From: Candidatus Parabacteroides intestinavium
GTDB taxonomy: Bacteria > Bacteroidota > Bacteroidia > Bacteroidales > Tannerellaceae
NCBI GenBank assembly: GCA_019118725.1
Contig: DWYO01000081.1
Location: 1 to 7,399, forward strand
Direction: 5' to 3'
Length of the DNA stretch: 7,399 nucleotides
Shown here: positions 6,549 to 7,399 of the stretch, one piece after another
Layout: every line of letters starts with the position of its first letter
Numbering within the stretch: the stretch's first letter is position 1
The notes under the pieces: model-generated
The model's input: only the letters and a program-made list of their open reading frames with translations
Database searches by the model: none
Told to the model about the DNA's origin: nothing
Position numbers and translations under genes: made by a program

Positions 6549-7399
6549 ATGTATTTATGTAAACAATCTTGGCGCTGGTATGGACCGAACGATCCGGTCA
6601 GTTTAGAAGACATACGACAGGCAGGAGCTACCGACATCGTTCATGCGCTGCACCATATTCCCAATGGAGAAATTTGGCCGATCGAAGAAATAAAGAAAAG
6701 GCAGGATCTGATAGCTGATGCCGGATTAGTATGGAGTATCGTGGAAAGCGTACCGGTACATGAGCATATAAAAACACAAACCGGAAATTTCCAGCTATAC
6801 ATTGACCATTACAAACAAACACTCCGCAACTTAGCGGCATGTGGCATCCATTGTGTCACATACAATTTCATGCCGGTACTGGATTGGACACGTACGGATT
6901 TGGCTTACACATTGCCTGATGGCTCAAAAGCGCTGCGGTTCGAAAGAGATGCCTTTATGGCTTTTGACCTCTACATCCTAAAACGGCCGGATGCCCAACA
7001 AGAATATTCCGAAAGCGATAAACGGCGTGCATTCAGGCGTTACGAGCAGATGAGCGAATCGGAAAAGGAGACATTAACACATAATATACTTGCCGGATTA
7101 CCCGGTGCGGAAGAAAGCTTTACATTAGCCCAATTCCAAGAAGCGTTGGACCGATATAAAGATATCAACGCTGAAAAACTCCGTGACAATTTGGTGTATT
7201 TTCTCTCTGAAATAACCCCTGTCGCGGACGAAGTTGGCATCTGTCTCGTGATTCATCCGGATGACCCCCCTTATCCGATATTAGGATTACCACGCATTTT
7301 GTCTACCGCTGATGATTTCCGTCAACTAATCAAACGGGTACCCAATCGTTCAAACGGATTATGTCTGTGTACCGGGTCCTTAGGTGTTCGGGCAGACAA
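6549..7399 (+). CDS. uxuA: Mannonate dehydratase, N-terminal 283 codons (runs off the right edge)
   Basis: This TIM-barrel metalloenzyme dehydrates D-mannonate to 2-dehydro-3-deoxygluconate. The frame is open from the ATG at 6549 to the window end with no stop or frameshift; the family is about 390 residues, so roughly 110 are missing. The sequence tracks E. coli UxuA almost motif by motif: WRWYGPNDPVSL at 8-19, ALHHIPNGE at 33-41, VESVP at 65-69, YNFMPVLDWTRTDL at 105-118, GLPGAEE, HPDDPP at 236-241, and CTGS at 274-277. H236 and C274 are expected metal ligands; the remaining ligands lie beyond the edge. Compared with E. coli, the N-terminus has three extra residues (MYLCKQSW instead of MEQTW). 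It is the fourth gene of the hexuronate operon, 22 bases after the SDR gene that makes its substrate. Confidence 0.96.
   Translation, partial: MYLCKQSWRWYGPNDPVSLEDIRQAGATDIVHALHHIPNGEIWPIEEIKKRQDLIADAGLVWSIVESVPVHEHIKTQTGNFQLYIDHYKQTLRNLAACGIHCVTYNFMPVLDWTRTDLAYTLPDGSKALRFERDAFMAFDLYILKRPDAQQEYSESDKRRAFRRYEQMSESEKETLTHNILAGLPGAEESFTLAQFQEALDRYKDINAEKLRDNLVYFLSEITPVADEVGICLVIHPDDPPYPILGLPRILSTADDFRQLIKRVPNRSNGLCLCTGSLGVRAD

Overview
The window looks like a stretch of Bacteroidales chromosome, possibly Parabacteroides-like. Three things suggest this: a glycogen branching enzyme of the eukaryote-like GH13_8 type, promoter -7 boxes matching the Bacteroidetes consensus TAnnTTTG in front of both gene groups, and A-rich start regions that mostly lack strong Shine-Dalgarno sequences. 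Genus is inferred from sequence feel, not tested. Every clear gene is on the plus strand. No tRNA, rRNA, CRISPR array, transposase or phage gene is visible.

Region 1 (1-3260) is a two-gene carbohydrate unit. An AT-rich leader with a -7 box at 115-122 precedes glgB (1,4-alpha-glucan branching enzyme, 153-2270). manA (type I mannose-6-phosphate isomerase, 2286-3260) follows after only 15 bases. Both have complete catalytic motifs. GlgB ends in an unusual lysine-rich tail.

Region 2 (3261-3610) is a 350-base gap without a convincing gene. It is not featureless. It holds a long imperfect palindrome (core 3301-3431, arms about 49 nt, 33-nt spacer, three copies of ACAAGG in the left arm), a second hairpin with an 8-bp stem (3451-3481), and a -7 box at 3548-3555 about 55 bases before the next gene.

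Region 3 (3611-7399, cut by the right edge) is a tightly packed hexuronate catabolism operon: eda (KDPG aldolase), an MFS hexuronate-type transporter, an SDR-type fructuronate reductase / D-mannonate oxidoreductase (uxuB), and uxuA (mannonate dehydratase, first 283 codons). Together they import a hexuronate such as glucuronate, reduce fructuronate to mannonate, dehydrate mannonate to 2-keto-3-deoxygluconate (KDG), and cleave the phosphorylated product KDPG to pyruvate and glyceraldehyde 3-phosphate. Two steps are not encoded here: uronate isomerase (uxaC) and KDG kinase (kdgK). They would be expected beyond the right edge or elsewhere.

The genes are well-known families. I see no clear new biological system; the intergenic palindrome is the part least explained by known genes.
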